Assembly: GCA_022818135.1 (NCBI GenBank)
Contig: JAFMSR010000010.1
Coordinates: 12,486,324 to 12,550,323 of the forward strand
Direction of reading: 5' to 3'
DNA: 64,000 nt
Source: Saxidomus purpurata
Taxonomy: Eukaryota > Mollusca > Bivalvia > Venerida > Veneridae
The notes beneath the pieces are model-generated. The model saw only the letters and a program-made list of their open reading frames with translations, was not told the DNA's origin and ran no database searches. The translations under genes were made by a program, and so were the position numbers. The stretch's first letter is position 1; every line of letters begins with the position of its first letter. Positions 13,230 to 26,308 of the stretch are shown here, in pieces.

Positions 13230-13530
13230 ATAGAACAAACAGTTTCTTTTTCAGTTGATCAATAATTGTATTGAATAAATATATTTGACATTTGCAACGT
13301 TTCTCGCGCCATACTTATCAATACAAGTTATTGTCTTATAAATGTACTAAATGTCCAGTCTAACGACACATACTCAGACAGGGTCTGTTTGTTTGTATAC
13401 GTGCATATTAGGTCCACCACCCTCGGGCGAGGTATATATGCTGAACGACCCGTATCAGACAGGGTCTTATCTGATAAGGGTTTGTAAAGGGATAGGACCC
13501 CATGCACCTTGGGAGGGGGTCACTTATGAA
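13230..13530 (+). repeat. Dispersed repeat with GGTCCACCACCCTCG module
   Basis: Contains TGTTTGTTTGTA, GGTCCACCACCCTCGGGCGA and GGTATA. The same order occurs at 63830-63915 (GGTCCATCACCCTCGTTCGA, GAGGTATA), and the flanking part matches 10150-10370. Three diverged copies in one window indicate a dispersed mobile or derived element. The type is not known. Confidence 0.6.
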
Positions 13531-13624
13531 TGAGTTTTTAATTCACCTTCAACTAAACGACTACATGAATAGGCCACAAATCAGAGAAAAAAACTTGTTA
13601 TGGAACATAAAAATCAACAATATA

Positions 13625-13668
13625 ATAATTAGTATTAGTATTAGTATAGTAGTATTAGTATTTACTAA
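13625..13668 (+). repeat. Simple repeat (ATTAGT)n
   Basis: Short run of imperfect ATTAGT hexamers. Confidence 0.85.
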
Positions 13669-13974
13669 GACTATTAGAAGTTTTTCCTATTCGGAAGCCG
13701 TATGTTCTGATTATTTTTGACCTGATGTAGAGAAATAGTACCCATCCATTTGTTGCAAACTTTTAGAACAATGGCTTAAGAGTCGCACTAACGGCCCGAT
13801 ACATTTTCTGGAAACATGCCACTGTTGTTATCAATTTGAAATACATTCCCGGTCTGATTAGGATGTTGCATAATATTTGGTCTAAGATTGTGTACTATTA
13901 TTGATGAATTGATGTTAGCTTGCTGACGAATTTATATCATGTCCACGCCATTCGAAAAATTATAGAAGGGCATA

Positions 13975-14420
13975 AACTGTCGCGCGTACGTGCATCCGTC
14001 CGCCCGTACAAAGTGTTCGTTTCCGATCAATAACATTTGAGAGATTGTGTTAACATCAGCTTTACTTGCAGGTTTATGATCTTAAATAGAAATCAAGTTC
14101 GATTTTGTTAATTATCTACTAATTATTACAGGAGTACGTCCCTTTTCAACTTTAATCGATCAGTAATCGATCAGTAAATGTTGCATTAATTGGATTCGAA
14201 TCTTACATGTAGATTTGTGATCGTAAAAGTGAAATTCGAAAGTTTGAAGTTTGGTAACAAGATAGTTATTACAGTGTATTAAATGAGTTACATGTGTAGC
14301 CACTTTTCGACTTGAATTTCAGCAAAATTATAGTGATTTCCTATCAATAACTTTTGAAGGATGCCCTGTGTTGGACATGCTGATTGGGACAATGATGGCC
14401 TAACCGTTGGGGCACTGTTT
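13975..14420 (+). repeat. Degenerate dispersed repeat, internally repeated
   Basis: Phrases recur inside it: TTTCCGATCAATAAC near 14020 and TTTCCTATCAATAAC near 14337, each followed by TTTGA. GATTTGTGATCGTAAA resembles GGTTTATGATCTTAAA. This fits the long, decayed, unit-repeated elements seen in many bivalve genomes. The family assignment rests on memory of that style and not on a search. Confidence 0.45.
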
Positions 14421-15020
14421 GTTCCACACTTTCATTTCACACATGTTTATTTTGACCAAACATTGGTCCCATACTGATATGTTTTATATATATTGTAAAA
14501 CCAACATTATAACAACAATGTCTTTAAGAGGAACGGTGAAAATATGTCGAATTAATTATAAAAATAAATTATACTATTCACGTTTATACGTAGTACAGTA
14601 TTGAAGCTGCAGTAGATACGGACTTGCAGCATATACGACGTTGTGCACCGCCGTATAAATATATTTGACGTTGAACCATTTCTTTTTGGACAATATATCA
14701 ACAGGAAATTCAGAACAGATTGTACACATATTCTATGATAGTTTCATTATAACGTGACGGTAACTTTGAATATGTTACAAGACATGTAACTATTTTTGCA
14801 TATGACTTAAATATGGCTTCTTTCTATAAAAAGTAAAAATGAAGTCAAATTGTACGAGTTTGTAAACAAAATACATTTTTGTCAGATAGTATCTTAATTT
14901 CGATTTTGTTTTGTAAAATGCTACTCCCGTCGAGACTTATAAACGTAGTACCAGTAAGTATTTAGTATTTTCAAAGCAAATCTCATAGTTGTATATTTTG
15001 ACTTGGCAGTTCACAGCAAG

Positions 15021-18000
15021 ATGTCGTCCCCAGAAGAATTCAGTTACGAACATGCAGCTGTGGCTGCCGATTCGGCAGAGAGCTCTAAAATAGGAACGTA
15101 AGACATAATATTCTTTTTGTATTCAATATAGAAGTAACAAAAAAATTGATACACTGGAAAAATTGCTGATATTTTTTTACGAATAGTTTATATATTGTAC
15201 ATGTATATTATTTTTACAATCTTTTAGAGCGAGTACCGGTCAGAGTTACAGGCATATCTAATCATTATTGCAAGTATTCAAATAAATAAAAGATTCACTA
15301 TTAGTATTCTCAAACTAGATTATTTGAAAGACACGTGAATAACGCTTTTACTCGGTATAGTTACTGTTCATATTTTTTCTTAATGTTCACAGTAACATAC
15401 CGCTTAGATCGATGTTAGTCCTGTTTTGGGTGTTATTTTCATACAGACATTTAGAGACACTTTCCGCTACCAAGTTTGTTCAAATTATACCAATACGATG
15501 AAATCTGACATGATGCATATTTACCAATTCTGTTCATGTGATGTATGTGTCTCTGTGATCTTGTATTTATGGACAGACGAGTGTTTTCCTTTCGTTTAGA
15601 AAATGTGAATATCTTAGCGCCAACGTATTCCATTTCCATGAGCCCGTATATATCAACCCGCTAATGCAACTTTAATACATAATCTTGGTTGACATACTTT
15701 AAACATTGTGTATCCACAATTAAATCAGTGTTAAAGCATAATGGGTTTTAATTGATGTTTCAATTTATCTAAATTTTGATGGATAATTTAATGCTTATTA
15801 GCTTGTTTGACTTCATGAACTCTCATGTTGTCGCTTCATCCCAATCATTATTGTCAGTGCATACATGTACACATGTAATGAGTCCTAACTAGACCTTTGC
15901 GCCGTGTTTACATTGTACAATGATGAATAAATAATCAGATGAAACAACTCAGCATTTGGAGCATAGCACAAGATTGTGTCAAATTTACCCAGGGACAGTC
16001 TGATGAAATTACATCATCAAGAATTTCTTCTTTCATCTAGAAATAACTCTTTGATACATCTTTTAACACAGGTCCATCATGAGGGACCATGGAGGGAGTG
16101 CTGTAGATGCAGCAATAGCTGCCATATTATGTTCCGGTGTTGTGAATGCCCACAGTAGTGGTATCGGTGGAGGAGCTATAATTACATACTATCAGAGGTT
16201 GCAGTTTTTCATGTTTTGATATCAAAAACGTAAATTTGATATCAGTGTATAATGTTTTTATAAATTGTCTTTGACTTATGTAAAAAAAAATACTTCTAAA
16301 TACGTGCGGTGTTTTTAAAGACCCAAGATCACTTTAAACATCTTGTATTGTAAAAACAAAAAACATTTTCTGATAGGATAATGATATAATCATGTTCTAT
16401 TTACTCTAAAACAATGATGGCTTATGCTTTCAAATTCATCCATACACTAACTTACATAATTCTGTTAAACTTTGTTACAGGACGACGCGGAAGGTGTACA
16501 CAATCAATGGTCGAGGGAAATCCCCTGCTGGATTACGCGTAGAGATGTATAAGAACGGCACAATACCTCATACGCATACTGGTTTGTCAGGATTTTGTTT
16601 GATATACAGTTGTACATAAAATTCTTCAATACTAGATAAATACCGCCATGTGTTATTCCAGAGTATTCCGAGTGAACAACCCATATAGTTTTCACAAGTA
16701 ATATCTGTACCTACAAGCTTTCTGCCATTAAGCCCCACATGCTACTGCAGTTGTTTCCAAAGAGAACTACGGTCTATGCTAACAATCACAAAAGTAACAA
16801 AATACAAGACCATATTGCTTGTACTTTAATTCAGATGTAATCAGGGGTCATTTGAATCAGGCATTCTGCATATATTTATACGTTTCTGATGAAAATTGCA
16901 TTTAATTATCTTTCAGTTTCCATTAGATTAACGTTTGAAAAAGCAGAAGTTGCTGTTGAAAAATCAATCGACAGAAAGGTAAAAACAAGAAAGTCACAAT
17001 AGCCGCCTTATATCGCCAACTGATTAGTCACTATAGCAAAATATTTTGATTACCTTTTTTCACTGTATCAGGTGGCTTGTCAATCTGTACTCCTGGGGAG
17101 ATTTTATGCTTATTTGAAGCTTGGAAACTTGGCGGTCGATTGCCATGGAAACAATTATTTCAGCCGACGATAGACTTGTGTAGGAATGGAATCAAGGTCG
17201 GAAAAGCAATGGCAAATGCAATAGACGTGCTCATGCAAAACGACTGTCTACAGTTGAAGGAAATAGTCCCAACTTTTATGTAAATATATTCTTGAATAAA
17301 GTTGTACTGTGTAATTATGTGACAGACAGAAACTTTAATCATTTTCAAGTAGATGTAAAAGAATTTCATTTGGTACAAATTTTAGGGCACGCAATACCAG
17401 TGCTGGTTACGAAAATAAAGAAAATGTCAATGGTAAAATAGTTCGCTATTTGTCTGACAAATTTCAAGATTCATTTATTGTTGTTTTTTTGGTAAAATAA
17501 TGTCAATTTGTTCATATTCAATATGAAAGTATATAGTAAAAGGGTTATTGAACTTTTACTGTGAATTATTACTTGGAACTCATTGATTTAGCGGGAACAT
17601 CTCGCAAGCTCGCTGTTCCCGCCAAATCAATGAGTTCCAAGTAATATTACAGTTCAATAACCTATAATGCAGGCAATGCAGTAGCCAAATGATTGGATTT
17701 CCTGCAACAAATTTCAGAGACTTCGTGACTAATCCAGAAACTGGAGATGTGTATAAAGAAGGTGATATAATGTACAGACCTTGCCTTGCGGGAACATTAG
17801 AAAAAATCGCTAACGAAGGACCAGAGTCTTTCTACAACGGAAGTATTTCTGAAGACATACTGGCAGACATCAATGAAGCAAGTAATGACAAACACAGTAT
17901 GTTGTTGTTTGGATAACACCACTAACATCAGGGTCCTTATCACAGAATATTATGTTAACAATTATGTATACATGTATTAAGAAATAATGGCTAATTTACG

Positions 18001-21000
18001 TTTTTTATAACTGCTTTCAGTATAAATATTATGTTTTCTAAAATTGTTGTCCGTATCAATGTGTTTTAGGAGTTATGTGTGCTATTCTTTCATTTAAAAA
18101 TGTCAGATCAGCAAAAACTTATAAATGCATAACTCTTTTTCTTCTAGACGGATTGCTTACAAAGGATGATTTGGCCAGTTTCACAGCTCCTACCAAACCA
18201 CCAGTGACCCTAAAGCTAAATGAAGAACTAACTGTGTTTTCGCCACCTCTTCCTTCCGGTGGCATTGTCTACCAGTTCATACTCAATATATTAAAAGGTA
18301 AATGTAGACAATTAACATTAAGTTGTATTGAAAAATGCTATATGGTGCATTCTTTCTGATTGATGTCCTTGCGTTCCTTTAGAATTGTAGTTAATGTCGA
18401 CAAATTAATGACAGATACATTGTATTCAACGCTTTAATAAGTAGTAAAACACTAGGTATTTGTAGCAGCAATACTGATACTATATTCTTACTTAGATAAA
18501 TATATTAGATTCAAATGTCATGTTATATTAGAAAAGCTAATAGGAGATCAATATTACATAATCTGGTTGAGAAATTGATCAGCAACACAACAAAGAGCGC
18601 TTTAGAGTGGATATTATCTTAAACTGGATTGCAGAGTGTTCTTTGACTTATATAGTCAAGAAAATTATAGATTGGTACAGTGCAATGTATTAGTACATTG
18701 CATTAACAACATTTATTAACTTAACTTATCCTTACAATAAGGCTTCAACTTTAACGAAACGAGTGTTTCAACGACTGAAAAGGCCATAACAACATGGCAT
18801 AGAATTACAGAAGCGTTCAAACATGCAGCGTCCTTGAAACGCAAGCTCGGAGACAACGATGTCGGCACAGAGACTTTTAAAGCATACGTAAATGAGGTAA
18901 TTTGTGCTTATTATGGGCATTTCATTAGACTAAGTACAGTTTTATTTCAAGTCCAATTAACAATTATTATTCAGATTATCGCTAGCATCACAGCATTGCA
19001 ACTCTTCTTGTTTATTAAATAATCTAGATACAGACGATGATGACTGACAGTAACTACGCCGTATCGAAGCGTCAGAAAATAGTAGATTCAAACACTTTTG
19101 ACCCGGCTTACTACGAACCGTCTAGTAGTGGTGAAACCCCTACACGTCATGGTACGTCACACGTGTCTGTATTAGGGCCCGAAGGCGATGCCGTAGCGGT
19201 AACAAGCACCCTTAGCCTACAGTAAGTCTATATTTAGTCAAACAAAGACTACGGTAAGTATATATGTAGTCAACAAATATATTATGGTGTAGCAGATGTC
19301 ACAGTGGGTATTTATTCAACCTTATGTCTTGAATCACTTATGTATGGGTAATGTAAAGCTCTGAAAGTCTTACTGTTTTTAGAATGTTGACAGGTCAGAG
19401 ACTTCTCTGCGTCCACCGACACTTAGACATTCATTTTGGAACCTTGATAAACATTTTTAGAGTTTTTAGAGAAAGGAATTTCAAATAATAATTTTTCCTG
19501 GACAAATCGACTTATTCTGACATGTTGTTTATCGAGTTGATTGCGCTGAATATCAGTCTAATGGCAACGTTTGCGCTACTACTGGTATCCGTATTTTTTT
19601 AACAAAGGAATTAGGGGTTATGTCTAAAAAGTTTCCTTGAATGTTCAACTTAGGCAATTCCGTTAAACAGAACAACAACTTTTTTCTGCATTTACCTTTC
19701 GTTACTGATACATTGTATGTATTTAAAGTTACAGTGCACATCATGTTTGCTCTGCATTTCTTATACTGAAACTGTTTTTATTTACAAGAAATGATGCAAT
19801 GCAAATTGCTTTAGACAAAGCCTATGTCTCAAACTTCCTCTGTCAGTAAGTGACCTTGTCATTTAATCCACTGATCTCAAACTCAGTTAGAGTCATTCAT
19901 GGGTTATCTTATCGTCGGAACCCACGGATAATTCCTGCCGCTTCTCTCCGTCATAGCCTGGGTTACCGAGGATGGAGATGATCTTTAATTGATGATCCTA
20001 CGGCCAGGTATTCTTTAGTTATTGAGTGAGTTGTTTTAATTAAATGTCACCGTGACCTTGTCCTTTGACCAAACAAACTCAAAATCATAGGACCAACTGT
20101 ATTAATGTGTAAAATTGGAACGAAACGTTCACTAAAAGCAACCGTGGCCTTCTTTAACCAAAATCCCGCGATAGTGTCTTAAGCTAGACATAACAAATAA
20201 GCTTAACAAGTATTGCGATTCATAGACGAACAGTTCTTAGGTTATTGTTTTCCTGTCAAAAGTCACTTTGGCCTTACTCTTTGGCCAACTAATGCCATAA
20301 TTGATATGGTTTTTTTCACCGATCATAACCAAAAGGGTCTGCCAAGTAATACGACCATAGGGAAACCCGTTCTTCATGTTTTGATCGAAACCATTTTTGC
20401 GTTAAAGGTCACAGTGACCGTGACATGAGTCTTCAAATGACCATGTTCAATAGCTTATTCAGTTAACATTTTGTCTCAGAACCAACCATTTTTCAGTTAT
20501 TGATTTGAAATCAACTTTCAATGAAATATTATAAATTCTGTTATTAGGTGTATTTTGTATTGTAGTTTTGGCTCAAAGGTCGTTGGAAATCGAACAGGTA
20601 TTATCTTTAATGATGAAATGCGGAGTTTTTCAACAAGCACAGAAGACAAGTATTTCGGTCCGCCAGCAGAAAATAATCTTGTAGAACCGTTAAAGCGACC
20701 ATTGACATCAATGTGTCCAAGCATAATTGTGAATACAGATGGAAATGTGAAACTTGTAATTGGAGCGGCCGGAGCAAGCAGGATACCTACTGCAGTAGCT
20801 CTAGGAAATACAAAATTATTTTAAGAGTGCATATGTAATACTTCACTTATATTCGTTTGCATTACATAGTTATATTTAAGTGGAGCTTCTAAATCAGAAA
20901 ACGTAATAAAGACTCAAGTTTAATCTATCAAAAGTTGCACATTCATTGATTTCAGTATTGGTCGGAAAGCTCTGCTTTGTACAACAAACCGATTTTATAA

Positions 21001-24000
21001 GATTGTTGTTTGTTCAAAAGCTTTCTCTTCTTACTATTTTTGTTCTCAGTGTTATTGTTAACACTGAATTTGAATGGATTAAACAAATATGTAAAGTGTA
21101 GAAAAATAAAGGACATAGCAAATATATAGACAAAAGAGACACAACAACTTACCAGTTATTACAAAGGGGTTTCTATTAGAACTCCGTTGCGTCGTTTCGG
21201 TACTCGTTTCCGCTACTTCTATCGTGTTTTGAAGATCCCTTTTCAGCCAAAATTTGTTACAATTACTGTAGTTCCTCGTACTCTGACAAGGTCAACGTAG
21301 AACTAGAGTTACCCCTCCCACCGTGGCAACTCTCTATAATTCAATTCAATATAACAAAACTGTTTGCCCGTTGAACCTCGAATAACCTATTTCCACTTTT
21401 CCATGGCAACTGATCAGTCTTACTTTCCAAATCGGAAAATAGTTATAAAATAAGGAAACCCGGTTATACCATGGGAAGATAGCAAATACATTTATCGAAT
21501 GCAGATATTACCCACCATTTATCAGATTCTTAGGATGTTCTTTAACACTCGCAGTCTATGTATACCATTTCTTGGAATATTTCGAAAATTATAGAATTTA
21601 AGCCATTTGGCAATTGATAGGTAATTTCTCCTTTAGGTCTATAACTGATGAACCATGTTCGTTGGACATACTCAACCATTCATCAGGATATCTGTATACT
21701 TTCATACTTTTAGCTTCGGAACTCAATTAGCCAATTGGCATCTGACATTATTATGTTGCCACGTATATAGTTATGCAATTTGGCAGAAATAAGAGATTTT
21801 TTCGTAGTTTCATAACTAGGTTGGCATCTGGCACTATATATTGAGGGTTAATCTCTCTCCATGGAAACAAAAAGTTCCAACGCCATCGTGGTATGTTTTG
21901 TCAGAGCTATTGTTAAACCCACACATAACACAGATGTGAAACATTAAAGCCCCCTCAAGTACATATGTTGGCTTGACAGCACTAGCTTCATTAAACGATG
22001 GATACATTTGAATGTGTGGATAACGTATTAATCATTTTCAGCCTTTTGTAATATGTTTAAGTTTTAAGTATCCAATGAATAGCTCCTATCAAACAACTTG
22101 GTCAGCAATAAACAAGTAGTGGTATAGATGTTAGAAAAATAGCATAATATATAATAGCATAAGGTATACAAAATGATACTTTAATTAATATGATGCTTAC
22201 GTAAAGTGGTGTATAGTTTTCAACATTTCGCGATTATATGGAAAGAACAGACATTCTTTGACAGAAACTAATTGGTATATAATAAAAGCATAGAAACCTC
22301 ATATCGCTGTTGTAAAGCAAATAATTGCGCCAATAGGACCCGAGAAGCATTTAACTTTTGCAGAACAATGTACATGTGTGCCAATTGTGACAATCATTTA
22401 AACAGCAGCTTCTACAATAATTCTATTTAAAAACCTCAGATATTAAAGACAGCCTTTCAAACGTAAGTTTCAAACTCAGTGTCACAATGAAGACATCTGT
22501 ATAGTCCTATATTTCTGGTAGGTCTCGTCGATATTATGCACCCCTACATTTGTTTGTACTTTTTTTTTGGTATATACACCAGGTTTATGATAAACATTTT
22601 ATTCGATCAAGATGATGTAGACTTAAATTTAACTTTTCAGGGAAAATCAACTCTGAACTGCTGTGGAAAGTGTGACTATGCAAATTGATAAAACGGAATA
22701 ATTAAACGTGACTTACCTTTTCAGAAGGGATGTTGAAGTTTGATTGCTATGTTAGACATACACACGTAAAAGTGCACCCTCTCTTGGTGTGCTGTTTAAG
22801 TAGATGTTCTGTTACAGTATCAAGTACTGATATGACGCCTGCTGAGTTGATGGTGTCTTCAATCAGTATTTGATTTTTAGCTCTAAAACCTATATTAAGC
22901 TGCCAAGACAGTGTATGCTTGACATATCTCTCGTGTGTGGTACACTATGACAAATATTGATTTAACATCAACATCACTTCTACTAAGGCAAGTCTCGTTA
23001 AATCATTATATTACAGCGGTTTGGAGTCATGTGGATTGTAAACAAGGTTTGTTTTTTTCACTTATATAGCGCATTATTTTTTCAAGTATTTACAGGTAAC
23101 TATGGAAACGCTATGGTTTAACTGGGACATTAAGAAAGCAATTGATTATCCCCGTATTCACCATCAGCTGTATCCTCACCAAATCTGCATACAGCCAGGA
23201 TTTCCACAGGTATATTTGATATCTCATTTAAGGAAAATTTGCATTCAGTTATAAAGATTTACACATATACCTTTTCAAAGCCGAGCTTCGATATATGTAG
23301 TGTACAATTTGTTACATACAGTCATACGCCAAGTACTCAAAAGATTTACATATACCTTTTCAAGGCAGAGCTTCGATGTATGTATTGTTATTCAGTAACT
23401 CACCAAAAAATGTAAACCTTTATTTTATAGAACACGAATTTTTGTTATCAATTTCAAATTTCAACTGTAGGAATAGTCGGCAGTAGTCTAGATACTTTTT
23501 ATATCGCTAAATTATGTACCTTTAGAAATTCAAAATTTTAATGATTGGTTTCTAAGAATGCGAATCAATATCACGTTCGCACCAGAAATAAAGTTGATCT
23601 TGAAATTTTGCTCAATATTTGTTTGTGACATTTGGTGTGCAACAATTTAAAATCCGCATTCGATAGAACTGTATATTCTATTAATGATGCTGTGCTTTCC
23701 TAATAACAAATACAAACACAGAAGGAATTTTAGAACTTAACAATCAGCTGATCTTCCATCATATCATAGTTTTTGCTTTCAAAGCATATCAAGCATTAAG
23801 CATGTTCCTGACAAAGTTGTAATATGGCCATTTTGAGTTGTAATATAGACTTTCAAAAGCATCTATGTAAATTTCCTAGTAACCTATAATCTATGAAATA
23901 TATTTCATTCAAGTGTGACTTATGGTGAACGTAAGGGGATTTATATAATAATAATAAAAAAAGAAAAAAGAAAATGAGTCATGATGCAACCGGTTTCCTA

Positions 24001-24667
24001 TTCATCAGGCAAATATAGCATACAATATAAATAGCTAGCAAGTGAAAAATCAAAACCATGTGCCGGAAAAAGTAAATAATATATAGCAAGGGAACAGGGG
24101 GGGGGGGGGGGGGGGGGGGTCCGAAACCTGACCTTACAAATACCGGAAACTTGAAGACGATTTTTGGTTCAACTATAATATTTGAATGAATTTAAATATT
24201 TCAATCAAAACTTCTAAAAACCGGACACTACAAACAATCGATCATGACAGCAAATGTCAGTCTTGAAACGATTGCCATTTTTTGGCCAATTAACGATTAT
24301 CAATCAAAGGATTTAGAGAACAACAGAAGGTCTTTATGATAATATAATGAAAACATATTAAAGAAAGACACATGCAGATAGTCGGCTAAAGCAGTCGACT
24401 ATTGATTCTTTCTTTACGCAAATCAAATGAACAAACCTTAACATGTTTCATGTGTGTACATTACTTTTATAATGATTATAAGACAGTCATTAGAATAATT
24501 TGTAATAATATATTTTTTTAAAGGAACTGGTTGATGGACTTAAACGAACTGGGCACGAAGTTACAGATACTAACAGCTTCTCTGTCGTGCAGGGTATTCT
24601 TCGGAAAGGAAACAAAATAACAGCATACAGTGATCCTAGAAATGCGGGGAAACCCGACGGTTATTAG
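15021..24667 (+). CDS. Gamma-glutamyltransferase / glutathione hydrolase, 11 coding exons, 568 aa
   Basis: Exons: 15021-15097, 16072-16197, 16481-16581, 17072-17279, 17682-17896, 18148-18297, 18742-18896, 19034-19221, 20566-20794, 23096-23209, 24524-24667. They sum to 1707 nt with every junction in phase. Family (GGT, Ntn-hydrolase): the proenzyme cleaves itself and removes the gamma-glutamyl group of glutathione, normally outside the cell. Seen: [39 protein letters not shown]...[16 protein letters not shown], the autoprocessing/catalytic Thr in HGTSH (about residue 385), [30 protein letters not shown], and an end at KPDGY. The predicted subunits are about 384 and 184 residues, normal for GGT. 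Odd: the usual NxEMDDF reads NDEMRSF, so the Asp that binds the substrate amino group is Ser. The usual REVAP reads RGKSP. No N-terminal anchor is present; an upstream exon is possible because AG precedes the ATG. Confidence 0.92.
17541..17664. mobile_element. Short foldback element (about 124 bp) in GGT intron 4
   Basis: GGTTATTGAAC... runs to GCGGGAACA on the left, and its near-perfect reverse complement TGTTCCCGC... runs to GTTCAATAACC on the right. The two arms of about 55 bp are separated by a few bases. It ends about 17 bp before the acceptor of the next GGT exon. No clear target-site duplication was seen. Confidence 0.75.
19840..20440 (+). repeat. Degenerate repeat of the 'GTCACxGTGACCTTG' type in GGT intron 8
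   Basis: Recurring diverged phrases: AAGTGACCTTGTCATTT, CACCGTGACCTTGTCCTTTG, AACCGTGGCCTTC, AGTCACTTTGGCC and GGTCACAGTGACCGTGAC. The period is roughly 110-150 bp with strong decay. Repeats of this wording are frequent in bivalve genomes (from general knowledge, unverified here). Confidence 0.5.
23975..24119. repeat. Dispersed element fragment followed by a 23 bp G run, GGT intron 10
   Basis: Two modules, CAACCGGTTTCCTATTCATC and GTGAAAAATCAAAACCATGT plus GCCGGAAAAA, also occur together at 54300-54445 but in a different relative order. Bases 24097-24119 are an uninterrupted run of 23 G. Confidence 0.5.
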
Positions 24668-25870
24668 CTTCAAGACTGGCCCCTAATGCGTTTACCGTCA
24701 AATATCGAAAAGTCAATTTTAACAAGAACTATCTTTAATTAAAGCACCAAAAGTACTGATGGGAAGGTTGGCATGTGAAAATATAGTTTAGGCAAGGAAT
24801 ACTGAAATGTTTAACTCCAATTGAAATGCTGAAATGTTCGCTCCAAGACGTGTAAATGTTCAATCATTTACTTTGTGAAATTCAGTTCAACTACTAAGTG
24901 AGCTTTGAAATGCTCAACTCAAGGAGACTTAACAGCTAAAATCCAAGACATTAAAATGTGAACAAAAAGATGAAGGTTAATGTCAAGGAAATGAAACTGA
25001 TTTGCAATTCTCTCAAACTTGTGTTTCAGATTGCAAATTTGGAAATGAGCTTGCAATGATATAGCGCTCAAAATGTAGTTCTAAACAATTAGTGCGTAGT
25101 TTGAAGAGTCTAATGTTAGTCAGAACTTCGTAATTGCATTTAAATAAGCTGTGCACAGATGGTACTCAAACACTAAATGAGTCTGTTAATTCATAAAAAG
25201 TAAATTCTTAGAAGTCTTCATATAGAAATTTATAGCACTGATATTTATTTAAACCGGAAGTGGTTAGTACATACCAAGTACTAATAGACAATTAATTAGG
25301 CTTAGCTAAGGAAAATTACAGATATGTATAGTGTTTTGCTGACTTATATTTCTAAATTGTTTTAAAATGTTTTAAATCTCCGTTGAAATATGTATTTATA
25401 AAAGTCGAATATATTATAGAAACGCTTCAATGGTAACTTCTAAATTCCAAAGTTTTTATCTGTTCATTTTTTCATATTCTATTGTAATTTCTAATATGTA
25501 TATTCATAGTTAGTATATATACCTAAGGAACTCATTGGAAATAAGCTTTTAGCTTTTATGGGTAATCCTAGGTTAATACACACTGCTATATGACATACAT
25601 GTTACATCTCCATCTGTCTATTCCTGAATGAGTCTTATTCTAAGTTATCATATATTTTCTATGATATGTTAGATGTCAGTCATACTAGCTGTGATATTGT
25701 TACCTATTTGTAATATTTATAAGCTACATGTGATAAAAAATAACTTCCTCCAGGTAGATTTACGTTTCCTATAGTCTGTATTTGACACTGTTTTAAGTAA
25801 TTTGTGTAACTATGCAACTGGTACTTGTAACTTATATATGTATGTGTGTGTTTTAACCTGAATAAACATC
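24668..25870 (+). other. Probable 3'UTR of the GGT gene
   Basis: AT-rich non-coding sequence follows the stop codon. The first clear AATAAA hexamer lies near 25861. The 3' end is inferred only from that signal. Part of this stretch (25235-25275, GGAAGTGGTTAGTACATACC) recurs at 25925-25965 (GGAAGTGGTTAGTGCATACC). Confidence 0.35.
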
Positions 25871-26251
25871 AATCAAGCAAAAATGATTTTAGTTCGGGTA
25901 GTGAAAATTTGACCTGTGCTGATGTTTATTTCAAACTGGAAGTGGTTAGTGCATACCGAAAGTGATTTCAAATCGGTTAATGAAGCCATGTCAAAATGTC
26001 ATATTGTTTGACTCTGTTTAATCTGGTACTATTATCCAGCAACCAATAACTGTTATAGCTCATAAGCTTGTTTTAGGTCATATCGTATCTAAACATGACA
26101 TAAATGATATAAACTTAATTGCGCCCAATACAAAATGCGGTCCGTAACAGTAGGAAAATATGTCTGAAATTAGCATTTCCAAAAATATTTAACGCTAGTT
26201 CTGAAAGCAACTTTTAAATACATGCGACAACTGCTAGTTAACGCCTAGCCT

Positions 26252-26265
26252 ATTTAATTATTTAG

Positions 26266-26308
<43 letters not shown>

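Noticed and set aside
16918..16979. Possible extra GGT exon (AG...GTAAAA, reading [20 protein letters not shown])
   Set aside because: Including its 62 bases shifts the frame of the next, clearly homologous exon (GGLS...PGE). Direct joining of 16581 to 17072 is in frame.
17388..17436. Possible extra GGT exon reading [15 protein letters not shown]
   Set aside because: Its donor ends in a phase that does not fit the next exon, whereas 17279 joins 17682 (or 17673) in frame.
20795..20824. GGT ending at GNTKLF by read-through of the exon
   Set aside because: A donor (GTAGCT) at 20795 joins in frame to 23096, giving the family-typical [10 protein letters not shown], and the last exon ends in the expected KPDGY.
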